In this document: piece after piece, positions 61,401 to 64,000 of the stretch
How positions within the stretch are numbered: position 1 is the first letter of the stretch
Layout of the letters: the number at the start of each line of letters is the position of its first letter
Assembly: GCA_965276765.1 (NCBI GenBank)
Contig: OZ255627.1
Coordinates: 4,154,001-4,218,000 of the forward strand
Direction: 5' to 3'
DNA length: 64,000 bases
DNA from: G965276765 sp965276765
GTDB lineage: Bacteria > Actinomycetota > Acidimicrobiia > Acidimicrobiales > Palsa-688
The notes under the pieces: model-generated
Seen by the model: only the letters and a program-made list of their open reading frames with translations
What the model was told of the DNA's origin: nothing
Database searches by the model: none
Program-made: the position numbers and the translations under genes

Positions 61401-61862
61401 TTACTCTGTCTCGTCACCTGTAGTGGGAGGCCGGACGACGTAGAGGTTTCTCGTCCGGACGAGTTCATGGCCGGACGGCGGTGTCACCGTGGCCCGGAGG
61501 ACGTGGGCACCATATTCGTTCACTTCCAGACCAGTAGCCATAACAACCTGAAGTCCCCGGGCTGGGACATCACGAGGGATACCAGCTGGGTTTATAGCTC
61601 CTTGTGCTGTCAGGGTCTGACGATTTGCAAGGAGGATCGTGCCGGCCGGTGTTGTGATCGTAATATTGAGCGTCAGTGCTACGTTCGGGAGAAGCTCAGT
61701 ACCGTCTTCATCTAGGAGCGTCACCACCAGAACGCGTTGCTCCCGGTGCGGAAAACGAGGGGCCACCAGGACGTTTTGCCCAACTCCGACCAGGGTTAGT
61801 GCTCCACGCGTGTCGTTGGCGCTTCCCTCAGCGATGCCGAGCCAGTCAAACGAGAGTGCCAT
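61401..61862 (-). CDS. Hypothetical protein, beta-rich, 153 residues
   Basis: The N-terminus MALSFDWLGIAEGSANDTRG and alternating hydrophobic strands (LTLVGVGQNVLVAPRF, HREQRVLVVTLLDEDG, LTLNITITTPAG, HVLRATVTPPSGHEL) suggest a small beta-sandwich. It loosely resembles the DUF6941 family, at low certainty. The ATG overlaps the stop of the 63-residue gene by one base (TGATG), so it is likely translated with it. Confidence 0.6.
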   Translation of the reverse strand: MALSFDWLGIAEGSANDTRGALTLVGVGQNVLVAPRFPHREQRVLVVTLLDEDGTELLPNVALTLNITITTPAGTILLANRQTLTAQGAINPAGIPRDVPARGLQVVMATGLEVNEYGAHVLRATVTPPSGHELVRTRNLYVVRPPTTGDETE

Positions 61863-62053
61863 CAGACGGCCACTTGCTTGCCCACGATGCTGAACTCGGC
61901 ACCCTGTTCGTCCGTGTTATGAATCTCAGTCATGTCCGAATCCAGCCCGGACGCTATAACTGTGTCCAGATCAATCGATCGGCCAGATATGGCGAGCGGA
62001 ACTGCACCCGTAAAGAAGAGTGCCGGTGAAGCTATACCAGTGGTGAAATGCAT
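61862..62053 (-). CDS. Small hypothetical protein, 63 residues
   Basis: No family recognised. The N-terminal half is mildly hydrophobic (TTGIASPALFFTGAVPLAI) and the C-terminal half acidic. It starts 22 bases inside the HTH gene and its stop overlaps the start of the 153-residue gene, so it sits in the middle of a three-gene coupled set. The tight overlaps are the main support that it is real. Confidence 0.55.
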   Translation of the reverse strand: MHFTTGIASPALFFTGAVPLAISGRSIDLDTVIASGLDSDMTEIHNTDEQGAEFSIVGKQVAV

Positions 62054-62682
62054 TCCTGCGATTCCCCCCCAACTGTGATGGCGCTCACTCCTTGCACGAA
62101 GGATTCACGACCGGACCAAACGGCGACGCCAAGAGCCGTTCGTAAGTGATAGGCAGCCAGGCTCACGCCCAGGTCAGTCGTGTCCCTCTCTGGGACTACA
62201 GCAGCGGCAACCCGGCACCCGACCGCTCGGGCATACCGTTGGAGAGTCGACATGCGCGGCTCCGTCACGCCACCCTCAAGTTCAGACACTGCTGATTGCG
62301 TAGTACCCATCCACTCGGCCACGGCTCCTTGGGTCAGCTGGGCCGACCGGCGCGCTTCCACGAGGTCTCGAAGAAGGACCTCACGAGCCCTGCCATCGTC
62401 GTATGCGGCCTTGTAGGCCATGGCCAGGCCGGCCGCCTTGGAGCCGGGACCCTTGGTCACCTTGGTCCGCAACCGCACGGTGGCGAAGGTCGACTCGATC
62501 GGATTTGTGGTCTTCAAATGGATCCAGTGCTCGGCGGGGAAGTCGAAGAAGCTGAGGAGCACCTCGGTGTCGTCGACGATCTTGGCCACCGCCTTGGGCC
62601 ACTTCGCCCCGTAGTCGGCCTTGAACGCCTCGATCGCCTCCAGGGCGTGCTCTCGGTCTTCGGCGTCACGGATCTCCGCCAA
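62032..62682 (-). CDS. Chimeric protein: IS256 transposase tail fused to an XRE-type HTH domain
   Basis: 216 residues in one open frame. Residues 1-91 (AEIRDAEDREHALEAIEAF, HWIHLKTTNPIESTFATVRL, RTKVTKGPGSKAAGLAMAYK) are the C-terminal part of an IS256 transposase. From about residue 98 the sequence changes to LLRDLVEARRSAQLTQGAVA and EWMGTTQSAVSELEGGVTE, an XRE-family helix-turn-helix, then an unrecognised C-terminal segment. A GTG at about 62361 could start the HTH part alone. Downstream genes overlap it. Confidence 0.75.
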   Translation of the reverse strand: MAEIRDAEDREHALEAIEAFKADYGAKWPKAVAKIVDDTEVLLSFFDFPAEHWIHLKTTNPIESTFATVRLRTKVTKGPGSKAAGLAMAYKAAYDDGRAREVLLRDLVEARRSAQLTQGAVAEWMGTTQSAVSELEGGVTEPRMSTLQRYARAVGCRVAAAVVPERDTTDLGVSLAAYHLRTALGVAVWSGRESFVQGVSAITVGGESQECISPLV

Positions 62683-62999
62683 GGCCCGCCGGGCGGCCGG
62701 CTGGGCCGACTTGGCAGCACGTTGAGCACGTTCGCCGCCTTATGCACCCAACACCTGGCCTCGGTCGTCTCAGGGAACACATCGCGCAGCGCCGCCCAGA
62801 ACCCGAGAGCGCCGTCACCGACCGCCACGGCCGGAGCGCGCATGCCCCGCCGTCGAAGATCGCGCAGCACGTCCGCCCAACTCTCGGTGGACTCGCGGGT
62901 TCCGTCGCTGATCGACACCAGTTCCTTGGTCCCATCGGCGCGGACACCGACGATCACCAGGGCGCACAAGCGGTTCTCATCCAAGCGGACGTTGAAGTG
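62410..62999 (-). pseudogene. IS256-family transposase remnant
   Basis: Begins abruptly with HFNVRLDENRLCALVIVGVR, the middle of an IS256 transposase, directly at a group II intron end. It continues SISDGTRESTESWADVLRDL and VAVGDGALGFWAALRDVFPE (catalytic Asp) to CWVHKAANVLNVLP. A one-base loss near 62716 then shifts frame to SAQPAARRALAEIRD, which continues into the chimeric gene. It ends near 62410 at GLAMAYK; the last part of the normal transposase is missing, as is the N-terminal region. Confidence 0.88.
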
Positions 63000-63006
63000 G
63001 TAGGGG

Positions 63007-63098
63007 GTCGGACCGAGGCGCGGTGCCGGTGTCTCGACCGGTCGTCTCCTCGGCCCGCCCCTCCGAACCGGACGTGCGCGTTGCCACGCATCCGGCTC
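63007..63098 (-). ncRNA. Group II intron B domains V and VI
   Basis: Domain V is 63065-63098: it starts GAGCCGGATGCG and ends CACGTCCGGTTC on the minus strand, the canonical 34-base hairpin. Domain VI follows as a long stem with arms GGGCCGAGG and CCTCGGTCC and outer GGGG/CCCC. Confidence 0.82.
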
Positions 63099-63120
63099 TC
63101 CACGAGCCCATGCCCGCGGG

Positions 63121-63708
63121 TTACGTAGCCGATCCAAACGTCGTGGTCGCCCATGGCGTAGCGATGCGGTTCGCCCGGTAGGCGTAGCGGCTGACCGTCA
63201 CACCGCCCGGATTGAACAGCACTACCTTGCCCTCCGTCGGCCACCACCTATCGAGATAGCGCCAACGGAGCTGCCTCCATGATGCCCGGTTCTCCTTATG
63301 GCGGAGCCAGCACACCACCCGACGCCACGTGAAGGCACGCAGGTAGCTGAAGGTCGCCTTGGATACACCGTGGCGGAAGTAGTTTGTCCATCCCCGAAGC
63401 ACCGGATTGAGCCGGTGGATGAGGACGGTGAGCGACTGATCCGTTGCCCCTCGGGTCAGGGTCCGCACCTTGGCCTTGACGGAGGCAAGCGCCTTCTTCG
63501 AAGGATAGGTATAAACGAACCGCTTCCCGGTGCCTCGTTTCTGGTGCCGCTGGATGCGGAACCCGAGGAAATCGAAGCCCTCGTCAATATGGACGATCCT
63601 CGTCTTCTGTTCCGATAGGCGCAAACCCATCGGTTGAAGCACTCCTGCCACCTCGTCTCGCAGCCCTTCGGCGTGGGCACGAGAGCCGGACACCACGACG
63701 ACAAGGTG
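63121..63708 (-). pseudogene. Group II intron B reverse transcriptase/maturase, 3' half
   Basis: The readable part starts just after the position of the YADD active site (LVVVVSGSRAHAEGLRDEVA), then GLRLSEQKTRIVHIDEGFDF and LGFRIQRHQ. The maturase X region follows (RLNPVLRGWTNYFRHGVSKA) to a TAA at 63121. The N-terminal reverse transcriptase part including YADD is cut off by intron A. It cannot make a working enzyme unless intron A is spliced out. Confidence 0.85.
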
Positions 63709-63712
63709 AGTG

Positions 63713-63778
63713 GCCGGGGGGAATCTCACCCCCCGGCTCTCGCAGAACCGGACGTGAACCTCTCAGCTCATCCGGCTC
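63713..63778 (-). ncRNA. Group II intron A domains V and VI
   Basis: Domain V is 63745-63778 (GAGCCGGATGAG ... CACGTCCGGTTC on the minus strand). Domain VI is a perfect 9-bp stem GCCGGGGGG-7 nt-CCCCCCGGC (63713-63737). The maturase stop codon lies inside domain V. Confidence 0.82.
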
Positions 63779-63998
63779 CCATCGTCCAGCCGTCGGGTAG
63801 CACCCCCAGCCGCCAGTGGGCGAAGAGGCGTGGTTCGCGTCGTGCGACGCTGGCCAGCCACTCCACCGCCCTGGTGTAATGGCGGCGCAACCGCTTGTAC
63901 TTCCGCATGGCCCAACGAACAAGATGCTCGTTGAAACGCCTGAAGACGGGATACAACATGGACTTGTAGAAGCGCCCATAATAGTTGAACCAACCCTG
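63768..63998 (-). CDS. Group II intron A maturase, C-terminal 76 residues (cut by window edge)
   Basis: The frame reads QGWFNYYGRFYKSMLYPVF, then VRWAMRKYKRLRRHYTRAVE, LASVARREPRLFAHWRLG and ends DGWTMGAG. This is the typical C-terminus of a group II intron maturase (domain X and DNA-binding end). The rest lies beyond the edge. Confidence 0.85.
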   Translation of the reverse strand, partial: QGWFNYYGRFYKSMLYPVFRRFNEHLVRWAMRKYKRLRRHYTRAVEWLASVARREPRLFAHWRLGVLPDGWTMGAG

Positions 63999-64000
63999 CA

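Larger units (their letters stand above)
57799..64000. mobile_element. Decayed integrated element and nested mobile DNA next to tRNA-Val
   Basis: From the tRNA to the right edge there are no housekeeping genes. The stretch holds a frameshifted tyrosine integrase, an excisionase-like HTH gene, a frameshifted ORF, an IS630 element, palindromic repeats, an IS256 relic fused to an HTH gene and two group II intron ends. Integrase next to a tRNA 3' end is the classic site-specific island layout. The far attachment site is not in the window. Confidence 0.6.
63000..64000 (-). mobile_element. Group II intron B, 3' part, inserted in the IS256 transposase
   Basis: Its 3' end is at about 63000, where ...CCCCTAC meets the transposase codons CAC TTC AAC. 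Upstream (higher coordinates) are domains VI and V and the C-terminal half of its maturase. It is interrupted from about 63706 by intron A. The 5' part lies outside the window. Confidence 0.8.
63706..64000 (-). mobile_element. Group II intron A, 3' part, inserted inside intron B
   Basis: Ends at about 63706-63709 (...CCAC TCAC) next to codons of intron B's reverse transcriptase. Contains the end of its own maturase and domains V and VI. Continues beyond the right edge. Confidence 0.8.

Noticed and set aside
57799..64000. A full integrative element with two attachment sites
   Set aside because: Only the tRNA side is visible; no second copy of the tRNA 3' end occurs inside the window.

Overview
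This window is a 64 kb piece of a GC-rich actinobacterial chromosome. It carries mihF (actinobacterial integration host factor), a pgsA-patA-pimA cluster for phosphatidylinositol mannosides, an MshC-type mycothiol ligase and an F420-dependent NADP reductase, which together point to Actinomycetota. Queuosine genes (queA, tgt) and many GTG/TTG starts fused to the preceding stop codon suggest a deep branch such as Acidimicrobiia; that placement is an inference. Almost every housekeeping gene lies on the minus strand, so operons read from high to low coordinates.

Backbone (about 1-57,700). From right to left: a MFS exporter; a membrane protein-Nudix-FAD oxidoreductase operon; a small adenylate kinase; a membrane thioredoxin-like gene diverging from npdG-mshC; thrS-HIT-pgsA-patA-pimA (inositol phospholipid and mannoside synthesis); a degenerate HtpX-like gene; pdxS-pdxT (PLP synthesis); yebC; a peroxiredoxin; ruvC-ruvA-ruvB; queA-tgt-yajC-secD-secF; apt-rsh; a tiny ORF; hisS; rarA; DUF948-hypothetical-alaS-ruvX-mltG-aroE; a secreted S8/S53 protease on the plus strand; aroC-aroK-aroB-aroQ; pepP-efp-nusB; a prepilin peptidase on the plus strand; and pyrR-pyrB-pyrC-carA-carB-pyrD-mihF-gmk. 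From established knowledge, the gene order strongly resembles the Mycobacterium tuberculosis blocks around thrS/pgsA1/pimA/ruvCAB/secDF/rel/hisS/alaS/aro and pyrR-carB-mihF-gmk. The pyr operon has a terminator-like hairpin in its leader, as expected for attenuation.

Accessory end (57,725-64,000). A tRNA-Val(CAC) gene is followed by a tyrosine integrase broken by one frameshift, an excisionase-like HTH gene, a second frameshifted gene, and a complete IS630-family insertion sequence. Next come palindromic repeats and a three-gene coupled cassette: an XRE HTH protein, a 63-residue protein and a 153-residue protein. The HTH gene is fused in frame to the tail of a decayed IS256 transposase. That transposase is itself interrupted by the 3' end of a group II intron, whose reverse transcriptase gene is interrupted by the 3' end of a second group II intron. 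This nest of mobile elements runs off the right edge.

The most notable observations are the nested introns, the chimeric HTH cassette, a protease that looks subtilisin-like but carries sedolisin-type catalytic residues, an HtpX-like protein without its zinc motif flanked by a repeated sequence, and two strong intergenic hairpins (before pepP and before thrS).
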